A stretch of DNA of 64,000 nucleotides from Pseudomonas parakoreensis (GTDB taxonomy: Bacteria > Pseudomonadota > Gammaproteobacteria > Pseudomonadales > Pseudomonadaceae), in assembly GCF_021602155.1 (NCBI RefSeq), contig NZ_BQHY01000003.1, forward strand, positions 124,001-188,000, written 5' to 3'. The position numbers were made by a program, and so were the translations under genes. The notes beneath the pieces are model-generated. The model did no database searches and was not told where the DNA came from. It saw only the letters and a program-made list of their open reading frames with translations. This document shows positions 33,872 to 42,882 of this stretch, one piece after another. How positions within the stretch are numbered: position 1 is the stretch's first letter; each line of letters starts with the position of its first letter.

Positions 33872-35680
33872 ATGAGCAAGAAGATCTTTGTCACCGACAC
33901 CATCCTGCGCGACGCTCACCAATCGCTGCTCGCCACCCGTATGCGCACCGAAGACATGCTGCCGATCTGCGACAAGCTCGATAAGGTCGGTTATTGGTCA
34001 CTGGAGTGCTGGGGCGGCGCGACGTTCGACGCCTGCGTACGCTTTCTGAAAGAAGACCCGTGGGAGCGCCTGCGCCAACTGCGCGCCGCGCTGCCCAACA
34101 CCCGCCTGCAAATGCTTCTGCGCGGGCAGAACCTGCTCGGCTACCGCCACTACAGCGATGACGTGGTCAAAGCCTTCGTCGCCAAGGCCGCAGTCAATGG
34201 CATCGACGTATTCCGTATCTTCGACGCAATGAACGATGTGCGTAACCTGCGCGTGGCCATCGAAGCGGTGAAAGCTGCCGGCAAACATGCGCAAGGCACT
34301 ATCGCCTACACCACCAGCCCGGTGCACACCATCGACGCGTTCGTGGCGCAGGCCAAGCAGATGGAAGCCATGGGGTGCGACTCGGTGGCGATCAAGGACA
34401 TGGCCGGTCTGCTGACACCGTACGCCACCGGTGAACTGGTCCGCGCCTTGAAGGCCGAGCAGTCGCTGCCAGTGTTCATCCACTCGCATGACACCGCTGG
34501 TCTGGCGGCGATGTGCCAATTGAAAGCCATTGAAAACGGCGCCGATCACATCGACACCGCGATCTCCAGCTTCGCCTCGGGCACCAGTCATCCGGGCACC
34601 GAGTCGATGGTTGCTGCGCTCAAAGGCACCGAATACGACACCGGTCTGAACCTCGAGCTGCTGCAGGAAATCGGTCTGTACTTCTACGCCGTGCGCAAGA
34701 AGTACCACCAGTTCGAAAGCGAATTCACCGCAGTCGATACCCGTGTGCAAGTCAACCAGGTGCCGGGCGGGATGATCTCCAACCTTGCCAACCAGTTGAA
34801 AGAGCAGGGCGCGCTGAACCGCATGGCCGAAGTGCTGGCGGAAATCCCGCGGGTGCGTGAAGACCTTGGTTTCCCGCCGCTGGTGACTCCGACGTCGCAG
34901 ATCGTCGGCACTCAGGCGTTCTTCAACGTGCTGGCTGGCGAGCGCTACAAGACCATCACCAATGAAGTGAAGCTGTACCTGCAAGGTGGTTACGGCAAGG
35001 CGCCGGGCGTGGTCAACGAGAAGTTGCGTCGTCAGGCCATCGGCAGCGAAGAGGTGATCGACGTGCGTCCGGCGGATCTGCTCAAGCCGGAAATGACCAA
35101 GTTGCGTGCCGACATCGGCGCACTGGCCAAGTCCGAAGAAGACGTGCTGACCTTCGCCATGTTCCCGGACATCGGGCGCAAGTTCCTCGAAGAACGTGCC
35201 GCCGGCACCCTGGTTCCGGAAGTGCTGTTGCCGATCCCTGAGGCCGGTGGTGTGGCGAAGGCTGGCGGCGAAGGCGTGCCGACCGAGTTTGTCATCGACG
35301 TCCACGGCGAAACCTACCGCGTCGACATCACCGGTGTCGGTGTGAAGGCCGAAGGCAAGCGTCACTTCTACCTGTCCATCGACGGCATGCCGGAAGAGGT
35401 GGTGTTCGAACCGCTCAACGAATTCGTCGGCGGTGGCAGCAGCAAACGCAAGCAGGCGTCGGCACCGGGCCATGTCAGCACCACCATGCCAGGCAACATC
35501 GTCGATGTGCTGGTCAAGGAGGGTGACACCGTCAAGGCTGGCCAGGCTGTATTGATCACCGAAGCGATGAAGATGGAAACCGAAGTCCAGGCAGCGATTG
35601 CCGGCAAGGTCACCGCCATTCATGTGGCCAAGGGCGACCGGGTCAACCCGGGCGAAATCCTGATCGAGATCGAAGGCTGA
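33872..35680 (+). CDS. pycB: pyruvate carboxylase subunit B (carboxyltransferase and biotin carrier)
   Basis: A 602-residue protein homologous to oxaloacetate decarboxylase alpha. Domains: HMGL-like carboxyltransferase (about 5-270; TDTILRDAHQSLLATRMR, CWGGATFDACVRFL, HSHDTAGL), the conserved PYC/OADA domain (about 290-480), a Ser/Gly linker and a biotinyl domain (about 530-602) with the modified lysine in TEAMKMET. It transfers the carboxyl group to pyruvate, replenishing the TCA cycle. ATG at 33872 has GAGGA upstream. No sodium-pump subunits are adjacent, which supports the carboxylase rather than decarboxylase role. Confidence 0.95.
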   Translation: MSKKIFVTDTILRDAHQSLLATRMRTEDMLPICDKLDKVGYWSLECWGGATFDACVRFLKEDPWERLRQLRAALPNTRLQMLLRGQNLLGYRHYSDDVVKAFVAKAAVNGIDVFRIFDAMNDVRNLRVAIEAVKAAGKHAQGTIAYTTSPVHTIDAFVAQAKQMEAMGCDSVAIKDMAGLLTPYATGELVRALKAEQSLPVFIHSHDTAGLAAMCQLKAIENGADHIDTAISSFASGTSHPGTESMVAALKGTEYDTGLNLELLQEIGLYFYAVRKKYHQFESEFTAVDTRVQVNQVPGGMISNLANQLKEQGALNRMAEVLAEIPRVREDLGFPPLVTPTSQIVGTQAFFNVLAGERYKTITNEVKLYLQGGYGKAPGVVNEKLRRQAIGSEEVIDVRPADLLKPEMTKLRADIGALAKSEEDVLTFAMFPDIGRKFLEERAAGTLVPEVLLPIPEAGGVAKAGGEGVPTEFVIDVHGETYRVDITGVGVKAEGKRHFYLSIDGMPEEVVFEPLNEFVGGGSSKRKQASAPGHVSTTMPGNIVDVLVKEGDTVKAGQAVLITEAMKMETEVQAAIAGKVTAIHVAKGDRVNPGEILIEIEG

Positions 35681-35710
35681 GATAACCGCCGCGATCCAAC
35701 GCTTTAAACC

Positions 35711-35742
35711 TCGGGGGGGGCATGTGCTCCCCTTTTTTTTCG
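35711..35742 (+). terminator. intrinsic terminator after pycB
   Basis: GGGGGGC, loop ATGT, GCTCCCC followed by eight T residues, about 30 bases after the pycB stop. Confidence 0.82.
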
Positions 35743-35760
35743 CCTGCAATATGCCGTTTT

Positions 35761-35842
35761 CTGTAGGCGCTGCCGCAGGCGGCGATCTTTTGACTTTGCT
35801 CTTGGAGATCAAAAGATCGCAGCCTGCGGCAGCTCCTACAGG
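35761..35842. repeat. REP doublet, GATCGCAGCCTGCGGCAGC class
   Basis: CTGTAGGCGCTGCCGCAGGC...GATCTTTTG and the inverted AAAAGATCGCAGCCTGCGGC...TCCTACAG between convergent pycB and the autotransporter gene. The left copy has two base changes. Confidence 0.86.
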
Positions 35843-35853
35843 GTAGCGTTGTG

Positions 35854-38058
35854 TCAGAACGCCATGCGCCACTGGCCTGCCACGCCGTAACTGCGGCTGT
35901 CGTTGCCGGCCTCACCGGTGAGGCCTATGGCCAGGGCGTTGCGGTCGGACAGCGTCAGGTCCAGACCGGCGTCCAGCGTAAAGCTGTTGCGATCCATCTC
36001 GGCGCCGGTGACTTCATAGCTTCTGCCACCCTTGACCAGTTGCTGGCGCGTTACGTTATCCAGATCGCCGTAGGTGTGTTTCACGCTGGCGCTCAGACGC
36101 GGCATCAGTTGCATGCCGTTCGACAGCTGGCTGATGTTCGCCAGGCGCAGGCCGAGGGTGCTGCTCGGATTCGCCTGGGTCTGACCCTGAACCTTGAGCG
36201 CCGCATCGCCACCTTTCTCGGTGTAGCCGTCACGTTGATAGCGTTGATAGCCGACGCTGGCGAACGGCTCGATGCTGACGTTGCCACGACCGAGGTTGTA
36301 GCCGACTTCGGCAAAGGCGTGCTGGGTGCTGGCGCCATAGCTGCTGTTGAGCCGATCGCTGAAACCCTTGAACGCAACGCGACGTTTGCCGCTGCCGTCA
36401 TGGCTGCCGTACGAGGCGCCCAAGCGTAAGGCTAACGGGCCATCCTGACGCAACGCGTAGGCGCCGAGGTGCCAGCTGTCGAGATCACCGTCGTACTGCC
36501 GGGCATCGAAGCGGGTCTGCGCTTTTGCACCCATCAGGCCGACGTGCCATTGCTCGTCGATTCGCCAGTCGGACCCCATGACCAGACCTTGGGTGGAATG
36601 CTTCAGAACACTGGCGGCGTCACGATCTACCTGGCCGCCATGCCCCAGTGCCTGCAGCCAGACCCGCCCGTTGCCTTCGCCACCAGCCGCTCGGCGCGGT
36701 GCATTCCCTGAGCTCTGCGCGCCATTGCCGCTGTCCAGTTGATGCATGGCCGAAAGCATGCTGGCGCTGAGCGGATTGACGCTGCTCAGTGTGGCTTTGG
36801 CGAGGTTGGCGTTGCTGCCGGCGGCGAGTTGTTCGAGAGCCAGGCTGGCCGTCGGCTTGCTGGAGCCGAGCAGGGCCGTGACGGCAGTATTTTGAGGGGT
36901 GGCCGCGCTGATGGCTTTGCTTGTCTGGCGAAGTGTCTCAGGCTCTTGAGGTTGCTGAGGTTGCTGAGGTTGCTGAGGTTGCTGAGGTTGCTGAGGTTGC
37001 TGAGGTTGCTGAGATGGGGAGGGTGTCTCGTCAATGCTTTGGGCGAGCGCCTGACTACTCTGCGTGGTCGCAAGTTTTTCGAGCGGCACATCGTTACGGG
37101 CATAGAGCAAGCCCACTCGTTGTGCTTCGTAGTGCAGCGTCGGAGTCATGTATGCCAGATCGTTTTCAACGGTGCCGAACTGTCCCTCAATCTGTTCCGC
37201 TTGCAGAACGGTGTGTTGGCTGCTTTGCGGATAGTCGCCGGCGGTGACGAGTTTCAGGGTGGCGTCACCCAAATGCGCGGTTCCTTTTACGACCACCGTC
37301 TGACTGTTGCCGGAGGCATCCACGGCATAGGCCAGTACGGCAGAACGGGCCAGGCGCAGATCTCCCGCGATCTTGGGTGCGCCATAGACATCGTCGACGG
37401 TCATGCGTCCGTGCAGGTTCAAATGATTTACCGCACCATTCCCGGCTATATGGGCGTTTTCATGAACATCCACCGTGCCGTCGATGAGGCCCTGGTTGGT
37501 CAGGTCACCGCCAGCCGCGACAGTGGCGCCGCCATTGATCGCTCCTTTGTTGATCAGAATACCCTCGGTCACTGCCGTGCCCAGAATTTGCCCATCGTTG
37601 ACCAGCAATGCCTTCGGATGGACCAGTACGCCGATGTTGAAATCACCCGGTCCGCTACGGGTCCAGCTCCCGCGCCTGACCTCCAGCCCGCTGAAGTTAC
37701 GGGTTTCACCCAGCACGCCTTTCTTGTTCGCGTCGAGTTGCAGCAGGTTGTCGCCCCCGCCACCGTCGACCAGACCGGCGAAACTGCCCCGAGATTGCAC
37801 GGTGACAAGATCGTTGCGGCCATCGAGCGCCAGCGCTACACCCTCCTGCGCCGGATACGCTTTGCTGACCTTCAGTTGGACGGTGTCCGGATGATTGGCG
37901 AAAGCGTTGATCGCTGATTTGAATGTTTCAGTGGGTGCGGGAGAGATGCCTTGAGTGTCGGGCGGTGTGTCCTGAGCCATGGACAGATCAGCACATCCTA
38001 TGGCCAGGGTAAATGCCAGTGTCAGGTGTTTGGGTCGAAAGTGGAATTGAACGGGCAT
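35854..38058 (-). CDS. autotransporter (type Va) with Pro-Gln repeat linker
   Basis: A 734-residue secreted protein. A signal peptide (about 1-29, ending SMA) leads to a passenger of short beta-helix-like repeats (GSFAGLVDGGGGDNLLQLD, LVNDGQIL, LINKGAINGG, LTNQGLIDGTV, about 60-330). A Pro/Gln tract of about 24 residues follows (about 355-380), then an autotransporter beta-barrel (about 470-734; VWLQALGHGGQVDRD) ending in WRMAF, with the terminal aromatic residue needed for outer-membrane insertion. The passenger is short and has no visible protease or lipase motif; adhesin or surface protein is likeliest. ATG at 38058 has AGAGG upstream. Confidence 0.88.
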   Translation of the reverse strand: MPVQFHFRPKHLTLAFTLAIGCADLSMAQDTPPDTQGISPAPTETFKSAINAFANHPDTVQLKVSKAYPAQEGVALALDGRNDLVTVQSRGSFAGLVDGGGGDNLLQLDANKKGVLGETRNFSGLEVRRGSWTRSGPGDFNIGVLVHPKALLVNDGQILGTAVTEGILINKGAINGGATVAAGGDLTNQGLIDGTVDVHENAHIAGNGAVNHLNLHGRMTVDDVYGAPKIAGDLRLARSAVLAYAVDASGNSQTVVVKGTAHLGDATLKLVTAGDYPQSSQHTVLQAEQIEGQFGTVENDLAYMTPTLHYEAQRVGLLYARNDVPLEKLATTQSSQALAQSIDETPSPSQQPQQPQQPQQPQQPQQPQQPQEPETLRQTSKAISAATPQNTAVTALLGSSKPTASLALEQLAAGSNANLAKATLSSVNPLSASMLSAMHQLDSGNGAQSSGNAPRRAAGGEGNGRVWLQALGHGGQVDRDAASVLKHSTQGLVMGSDWRIDEQWHVGLMGAKAQTRFDARQYDGDLDSWHLGAYALRQDGPLALRLGASYGSHDGSGKRRVAFKGFSDRLNSSYGASTQHAFAEVGYNLGRGNVSIEPFASVGYQRYQRDGYTEKGGDAALKVQGQTQANPSSTLGLRLANISQLSNGMQLMPRLSASVKHTYGDLDNVTRQQLVKGGRSYEVTGAEMDRNSFTLDAGLDLTLSDRNALAIGLTGEAGNDSRSYGVAGQWRMAF
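36947..37009 (-). repeat. 9-bp tandem repeat, seven perfect copies, in the autotransporter gene
   Basis: TGAGGTTGC is repeated seven times without change (63 bases), encoding the alternating Pro-Gln-Gln tract between passenger and barrel. Because the unit is three codons, slippage would change linker length without shifting frame. Confidence 0.95.
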
Positions 38059-38317
38059 CGAGTTCAGCCTCTCGTGGAAGGAGGCCAAACTCTAAGTTGG
38101 AGCCTGCAGGCACCGATGTCAGCCGGATCGCTCGGTGCTGCGGGCTGTGTCGTTTTGATCGGCGGAAAAGGCCGGATCAACGCAGATTTGCGCATTACGT
38201 CCTGCCGGCCTGCTGCCCTTTCCTACAAGTTGTGTTGTCACTGGCCGCTGGTAATGATCAGAAACTCATCTGCCACTGCTCGATCCGCCCGTGGTCGATG
38301 TCTGTCGACGCATCAGC

Positions 38318-39154
38318 TCAGCTACGCCGCACATAAGCCTTGCCATAATGCCGCTCCATGCGCGCCTGAATCAGCTCCAGACCGATCGACATCAGCCAGT
38401 AAATGATCGCCGCCGTGGTCAGCATCTCGATGTAGCGGTAGCTCGAGCGTCCGTAGGACTGTGCCAGAAACATCACTTCCCAGACGCCCATCACCGAGAT
38501 CAGTGACGAGTCCTTGAGCATCGAGATGAACTGGTTGGTGGTCGGCGGGATGATCGTGCGCATCGCCTGGGGCAGGGTGATGCGCCAGAAGATCACGCTC
38601 TCGCGCATGCCCAGCGCCAGCGAAGCTTCGCGTTGGCCGTAGGGCACGCCGAGGATGCCGGCGCGGAAAATCTCGCTCAGGTACGCGCCATAGTTGAGTG
38701 ACAGGGCAATGATCCCGGCGACCACTGCGCCGGGCACCACGCCCAATTGCGGCAGGCCGAGGTAGATCAACAGGATCTGGATCAGCAGCGGCGTGCCGCG
38801 AAAGAACGAGGTGTAGAAACTGGCGATCCCGAACGCCACGGCGCTTTTCGACAGGCGCGCGAGGGCGGTGACGAAGCCCAGCAAAGACGAAGCGACGATG
38901 GCGCACGCGCAAAGAAACAGGGTCAGCGCCGCACCCTGCAGAAAGCCGTTGGGCGCCAGGTGCACGCCAAGCAGATTCGGCAGCTTGTCGAGGATGATCG
39001 AGAGCTTCAGATCGAAGCTCAGGAAAAACCCGGCGAACAGGCTGAACATCACAGCCCAGGTCAGGTACAGGCGCGTGCGGAAACCAAGCAGCCGTTGCAG
39101 GCGCGATTCAGCCACCGGTTGCGGCGGCTGTGGGGGTGTCGGGAAGGCAGTCAT
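38318..39154 (-). CDS. amino-acid ABC transporter permease (HisM/GlnP type)
   Basis: A 278-residue inner-membrane protein of the polar amino acid permease family. After a Pro-rich N-terminus it has about five to six helices and the conserved EAA loop (GQREASLALGMRESVIFWRITLPQAMRTIIPP). ATG at 39154 overlaps the stop of the binding protein (ATGA). The frame upstream continues into that gene and is not part of the protein. There is no ATP-binding gene in the cluster, so an ATPase from elsewhere must serve it. The 259 bases between its 3' end and the autotransporter start hold no gene. Confidence 0.88.
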   Translation of the reverse strand: MTAFPTPPQPPQPVAESRLQRLLGFRTRLYLTWAVMFSLFAGFFLSFDLKLSIILDKLPNLLGVHLAPNGFLQGAALTLFLCACAIVASSLLGFVTALARLSKSAVAFGIASFYTSFFRGTPLLIQILLIYLGLPQLGVVPGAVVAGIIALSLNYGAYLSEIFRAGILGVPYGQREASLALGMRESVIFWRITLPQAMRTIIPPTTNQFISMLKDSSLISVMGVWEVMFLAQSYGRSSYRYIEMLTTAAIIYWLMSIGLELIQARMERHYGKAYVRRS

Positions 39155-39978
39155 TGGCTGATATCGGCGCCGATCCATTTCTGCGACAGCGTGCTCAGCG
39201 TGCCGTCCTGCTTGAGTTGCGCGAACACCTCGCGCACCTTGGCGTCCCACTGGGCGTCACCCTTTTCGATGGCCACCGAGTTCGGCTCCGAGTACAGCGG
39301 CGCGCCGGCCAGTTTGAAGCGCTGGTCCTGATTCAGGCGCGGCTGCGCGGTCACCAGGTTGGTGAGGATGGCGTCCAGGCGCACACCGGCGCCCAGGCCC
39401 AGGTCCTGGAAGGCGACGTTGTCGGTATCGTACGGAGCGATCTGCACATCTTCGAACGGGTATTCCAGGTGCGTGTCTTCGGCGCCTTCGATGACCAGAT
39501 TCTTGTTCAGATAACTTTCGTAGCTGCTGGCGCTGGTCAGGCCGACTTTTTTGCCGCTCAAGTCCTTGGCGCCGTGGATGCGATCGTCCTTGGCGTCGAC
39601 CACGATCACGGCGGGCGAGGCGTAGTACTCGACCGGGAAATCGAACACTTCTGCGCGGGCCTTGCTCGGGGTCATGGAGCAGATGCAGATGTCGTAGCGC
39701 CCGCTCCAGCGGCCGGCAGCAATCACGTCCCAGGATGGCGTTTCCAGGCGCAGCTTGACCCCCAGTTTTTCCGCGACGGCTTTGGCGACGTCGACGTCGA
39801 CGTCGAAGCCGTCGAGTTGATTCTGCTCATTGAGAAACGAGAAGGGCGGGTAGCTTTCCATCAGCACGCCGACCAATTCTTTTTTCTGTTCGACGCGATC
39901 GAGTGTGGCGCCGCCGAAGGCTTGAGTGGACGCGGCCAGAATCGTCAGGCCCAAGGCCAGTAGCGGTTGAAGTTTCAC
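39151..39978 (-). CDS. amino-acid type ABC transporter periplasmic binding protein
   Basis: A 275-residue family 3 solute-binding protein. A signal peptide (about 1-22, ending TQAFG) precedes the typical core: GVLMESYPPFSFLNEQNQLDGFDVDVAKAVAEKLG-like region, ICSMTPSKARAEVFDF, and DLSGKKVGLTSASSYESYL. I chose GTG at 39978 because CAGGTG lies seven bases before it; an in-frame GTG three codons earlier has no such site. Coupled to the permease. Divergent from the homocysteine methyltransferase gene, so the substrate may be a methylated or sulfur amino acid, but that is inference. Confidence 0.87.
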   Translation of the reverse strand: MKLQPLLALGLTILAASTQAFGGATLDRVEQKKELVGVLMESYPPFSFLNEQNQLDGFDVDVDVAKAVAEKLGVKLRLETPSWDVIAAGRWSGRYDICICSMTPSKARAEVFDFPVEYYASPAVIVVDAKDDRIHGAKDLSGKKVGLTSASSYESYLNKNLVIEGAEDTHLEYPFEDVQIAPYDTDNVAFQDLGLGAGVRLDAILTNLVTAQPRLNQDQRFKLAGAPLYSEPNSVAIEKGDAQWDAKVREVFAQLKQDGTLSTLSQKWIGADISQ

Positions 39979-40087
39979 AGTCGACACCTGAAAAAGGGGT
40001 TGTTATTAACCGAATGGTGCGTATTAAATAGTTATAAGAACTACTCTGGTAGTGAGAAATATTCATAAGCATATGAGCGAAAAGCAT

Positions 40088-40987
40088 ATGGGCACAGCAA
40101 GCACGGTAATTCTCGATGGCGGCATGGGCCGTGAGTTGCAACGCGCCGGGGCGCCGTTTCGGCAGCCCGAGTGGTCGGCGCTGGCCCTGATCGAAGCGCC
40201 GCAAGCGGTCGAAGCGGTGCACGCCGCTTACATCGCCAGCGGCGCCAAGGTGATCACCAGCAACAGTTATGCGGTCGTGCCGTTTCATATCGGCGAGGCG
40301 CGGTTTGCCGCTGAAGGTCAGGCTCTGGCGGCGTTGGCCGGGGAGCTGGCACAGCGTGCGGTGCAGGCTTCGGGCAAAGCGGTGCGGGTGGCCGGTTCGT
40401 TACCGCCGCTGTTCGGTTCCTATCGCCCGGACCTGTTCGAAGCGACGCGGGTGAACGAATTGCTGGCGCCACTGGTGACCGGCCTGGCGCCGCATGTCGA
40501 TCTGTGGCTGGCGGAAACCCAGAGCTCGATCATCGAGGCGCGTTCCATTCGTGCCGGTCTGCCGCAGGACGGCAAACCGTTCTGGCTGTCGTTTACTTTG
40601 AAGGATGAAAACACCGACGAAGTACCGCGTCTGCGTTCCGGTGAGCCGGTGGCTGAGGCTGCGGCCGTGGCGGCGGAGCTGGGCGTCGAGACGCTGCTGT
40701 TCAACTGCAGCCAGCCGGAAGTGATCGGCGCGGCGATTGACGCAGCGCGCGATACCTTCGAACGCCTGGGCGTGCAGATTCACATCGGCGCGTATGCCAA
40801 TGCGTTTCCACCGCAACCGAAAGAGGCGACGGCCAACGACGGCCTCGATCCGTTGCGCGACGATCTGGACCCGCCGGGGTATCTGCACTGGGCGAAGGAT
40901 TGGCAGCGGCGTGGTGCCAGCCATTTGGGCGGTTGCTGCGGGATCGGCCCGGAACACATTGCGGTGCTGGCGCAGAAACTGGGGTAA
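40088..40987 (+). CDS. mmuM: homocysteine S-methyltransferase family protein
   Basis: A 299-residue single-domain zinc enzyme that transfers a methyl group (for example from S-methylmethionine) to homocysteine to give methionine. The family motifs are ILDGGMGRELQ near the start, FNCSQPEVI with the first zinc cysteine and GGCCGIGPEHI with the pair of zinc cysteines near the end. The start ATG at 40088 is uncertain; an in-frame ATG lies five codons earlier. Divergent from the ABC binding protein. The gene symbol is the most likely one from family and context, not proven. Confidence 0.82.
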   Translation: MGTASTVILDGGMGRELQRAGAPFRQPEWSALALIEAPQAVEAVHAAYIASGAKVITSNSYAVVPFHIGEARFAAEGQALAALAGELAQRAVQASGKAVRVAGSLPPLFGSYRPDLFEATRVNELLAPLVTGLAPHVDLWLAETQSSIIEARSIRAGLPQDGKPFWLSFTLKDENTDEVPRLRSGEPVAEAAAVAAELGVETLLFNCSQPEVIGAAIDAARDTFERLGVQIHIGAYANAFPPQPKEATANDGLDPLRDDLDPPGYLHWAKDWQRRGASHLGGCCGIGPEHIAVLAQKLG

Positions 40988-40993
40988 ACAACA

Positions 40994-41065
40994 GATCAAA
41001 AGATCGCAGCCTGCGGCAGCTCCTGCATGGGATTGATGTTCACCCTGTAGGAGCTGCCGATTTTG
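40994..41065. repeat. REP doublet with a truncated right arm
   Basis: A full left unit (GATCAAAAGATCGCAGCCTG...) faces a right unit that stops after GTAGGAGCTGCCG and lacks the GCAGGCTGCGATC part, between convergent mmuM and a GNAT gene. Confidence 0.8.
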
Positions 41066-41075
41066 CTTTGACGAT

Positions 41076-41747
41076 TTAACTACGGCACTCGACCAAGCCT
41101 TTCACCTGCCCGGTCGGCGTCTGGTTGGCATCGCTCAACCACTGCTCGAACCCTGCCGCAATCGCCGGCCACTCTGAATCCAGAATTGAATACCACGCGG
41201 TATCGCGGTTCTGGCCCTTGACCACCATGTGCTGGCGGAACACGCCTTCGAAGCTGAAGCCCAGGCGTTCGGCGGCGTATTTGGAGCGGGCGTTGCCGTT
41301 GTTGCATTTCCATTCCAGGCGCCGGTAGCCCAGCGCGAAGGCATATTTGGCGAGCAGGTACACCGCTTCAGTGCTTTTCGGCGAGCGCTGCATCGACGCG
41401 CCGAAGGTCACGTGGCCGATCTCGATGCGGCCCTGCGCCGGGACAATCGACATCAGACTCAAAATGCCCTGCACCTGGCCTGTAGCGCGGTCGATGATGC
41501 TGAAGAAATACGGATCGCTGCTGGCCGCATGGTTGTTCAGCCAGTCATTGAACGCGTTGCGCTGCGGAAACGGCCCGTAGGGCAAGTAATCCCACAGCTT
41601 AGGGTCGGCGCCGGGGCCCTCAAGGGCGTTAAACAGCTCGTCGCCGTGGCGCGCCGGGTCAAGTCTTTCCAGGCGGATAAAGCGGCCTTCGAGCAGTTTG
41701 CTGGTGGGCGCCGGAACACCTTTCCAGTCGGCAAGGGAAGTGGTCAT
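41076..41747 (-). CDS. GNAT acetyltransferase, RimJ/RimL type
   Basis: A 223-residue GNAT protein. The N-terminus (GRFIRLERLDPARHGDELFNAL) and the acetyl-CoA binding region (IEIGHVTFGASMQRSPKSTEAVYLLAKYAFALGYRRLEWKCNNGNARSKYAAERLGF) are those of Acetyltransf_3 enzymes that act on protein N-termini or small amines. The lower half of the domain has the normal WKCNNxNxRSKxAAERLGF motif. The target is unknown. It is the last gene of a three-gene minus-strand set (PaiB-like, GNAT, GNAT), 12 bases after the previous stop. Confidence 0.88.
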   Translation of the reverse strand: MTTSLADWKGVPAPTSKLLEGRFIRLERLDPARHGDELFNALEGPGADPKLWDYLPYGPFPQRNAFNDWLNNHAASSDPYFFSIIDRATGQVQGILSLMSIVPAQGRIEIGHVTFGASMQRSPKSTEAVYLLAKYAFALGYRRLEWKCNNGNARSKYAAERLGFSFEGVFRQHMVVKGQNRDTAWYSILDSEWPAIAAGFEQWLSDANQTPTGQVKGLVECRS

Positions 41748-41759
41748 GCACGCGGCTCC

Positions 41760-42206
41760 TTAAATGGCTTTGCGAAACTGGATGAATCCCGGGCGCTCGG
41801 CGATGCGCTCGTAGAGCTGGATCGCGGTGGCATTGGTTTCGTGGGTCAGCCAATGCACCTTGCAGCAACCGTCGGCCTTGGCAGTGGCGTAAACGTGTTC
41901 GATCAGCCGGCGTCCGACGCCAGTGCCACGGGTCTCTGGCACTACCAGCAGGTCCTGCAGGTAGCAGGAGTTTTCGATGCTCCAATTGGAACGGTGATAG
42001 ATGAAATGCACCATGCCCACTGCTTTTCCGTCGGCCCAGGCGAGGGCGGCATGAGTCGGTTCGCTCGGGTCGAGGAAGCGCTGCCAGGTGCTGTGCGTGA
42101 CGGTGTCCGGCAACTCGGTGTTGTAAAAGCGCAGGTAGGCCTGCCACAACGGCAGCCAGGCGGTGTGATCACCGGCAGTCACCGGGCGGATCTGGATCTG
42201 ACTCAT
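41760..42206 (-). CDS. GNAT family N-acetyltransferase
   Basis: A 148-residue GNAT protein of the Acetyltransf_1 type. The acetyl-CoA loop VVPETRGTGVGRRLIEHVYATAKADGC matches the Q/RxxGxG/A motif, and the C-terminal TNATAIQLYERIAERPGFI segment is normal for the family. Short N-terminal part LPLWQAYLRFYN. Substrate unknown. Cotranscribed with the PaiB-like gene upstream (11-base gap) and the second GNAT downstream. Confidence 0.87.
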   Translation of the reverse strand: MSQIQIRPVTAGDHTAWLPLWQAYLRFYNTELPDTVTHSTWQRFLDPSEPTHAALAWADGKAVGMVHFIYHRSNWSIENSCYLQDLLVVPETRGTGVGRRLIEHVYATAKADGCCKVHWLTHETNATAIQLYERIAERPGFIQFRKAI

Positions 42207-42216
42207 GCTGATTTCC

Positions 42217-42840
42217 TTAACGCATCAAGTGGGCGAGGGTCTGGTCATGGATGTCGGGGCTGGCAGCCAGGCCTTCGCGCACGCCGGCAATGTCTTCGGC
42301 GCTGCGGTTCTGGCTGAGCTTGCGCTTGCCTTCGAGGCGGTCGATGGGAATGGCGAAACCGACGATGGCCTTGAGCATGCCGTCGATGTAGTCGGCTGGC
42401 GCGTCGTCGACCTTCCACGGCTGCGCGCGCCCGGCTTCATGGCGATCAGTCAGTGTGCTGACGATGTCGAGCAGGCGCCCGCCGTCGCTGAAGGTTTCGG
42501 CGTGGCCGTAGGCGTGCACGGCGACGTAGTTCCAGGTCGGCACGACTTTGCCGTGCTCGGCCTTGCTCGGGTAAAACCCGGGGCTGACGTAGGCGTCGGG
42601 GCCGGCAAATATCAGCAGCGCTTCGGCGCCGTCGCGCAGGTCTTTCCATTGCGGATTGGCTTTGGCCAGGTGCCCGTACAGCGTGCCGTTCGGACCCTGT
42701 TCGCGGTGCAGCAGCACCGGCACATGGCTGGCTTGCAGGCCGTTTTCACCGTGACTCACGAGAATGGCAAGGCGAGTGGCGAGGATCAGTTCGTGCAATT
42801 GCGACAGGTCGTCGATGGCGAAGGCGCGGGGCGTGTACAT
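42217..42840 (-). CDS. PaiB-like FMN-binding protein
   Basis: A 207-residue protein with the split-barrel flavin-binding fold of the PaiB family (annotated as FMN-binding negative regulators). Typical segments: LVSHGENGLQASHVPVLLHRE, GHLAKANPQWK, YVSPGFYPSKAEHGKVVPTWNYVAVHAYG and GFAIPIDRLEGKRKLSQNRS. The start at MYTPRAF is preceded by AAGGA; the longer in-frame extension overlaps the MocR gene. Divergent from that regulator with 92 bases between the starts. Its actual job, DNA binding or small-molecule reaction, is not clear. Confidence 0.87.
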   Translation of the reverse strand: MYTPRAFAIDDLSQLHELILATRLAILVSHGENGLQASHVPVLLHREQGPNGTLYGHLAKANPQWKDLRDGAEALLIFAGPDAYVSPGFYPSKAEHGKVVPTWNYVAVHAYGHAETFSDGGRLLDIVSTLTDRHEAGRAQPWKVDDAPADYIDGMLKAIVGFAIPIDRLEGKRKLSQNRSAEDIAGVREGLAASPDIHDQTLAHLMR

Positions 42841-42882
42841 GAAGAGATTTTCCTTGGCGAATGCCTGCATCCTAGGCAGGCT

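Noticed and set aside
33998-35872. Minus-strand open frame of about 620 codons opposite pycB
   Set aside because: Shadow of the pycB codon pattern (His/Gln/Arg-rich, no domain). Similar shadows opposite the P-type ATPase, AGCS symporter, aspA and cfa were dropped for the same reason.
36900-37020. CRISPR-like array
   Set aside because: The repeats are 9 bp, directly adjacent without spacers and in a coding frame, so they are a coding microsatellite.
38059-38317. Possible small gene between the ABC permease and the autotransporter
   Set aside because: The frames there lack a ribosome-binding site and recognisable composition; the region more likely holds the autotransporter promoter.
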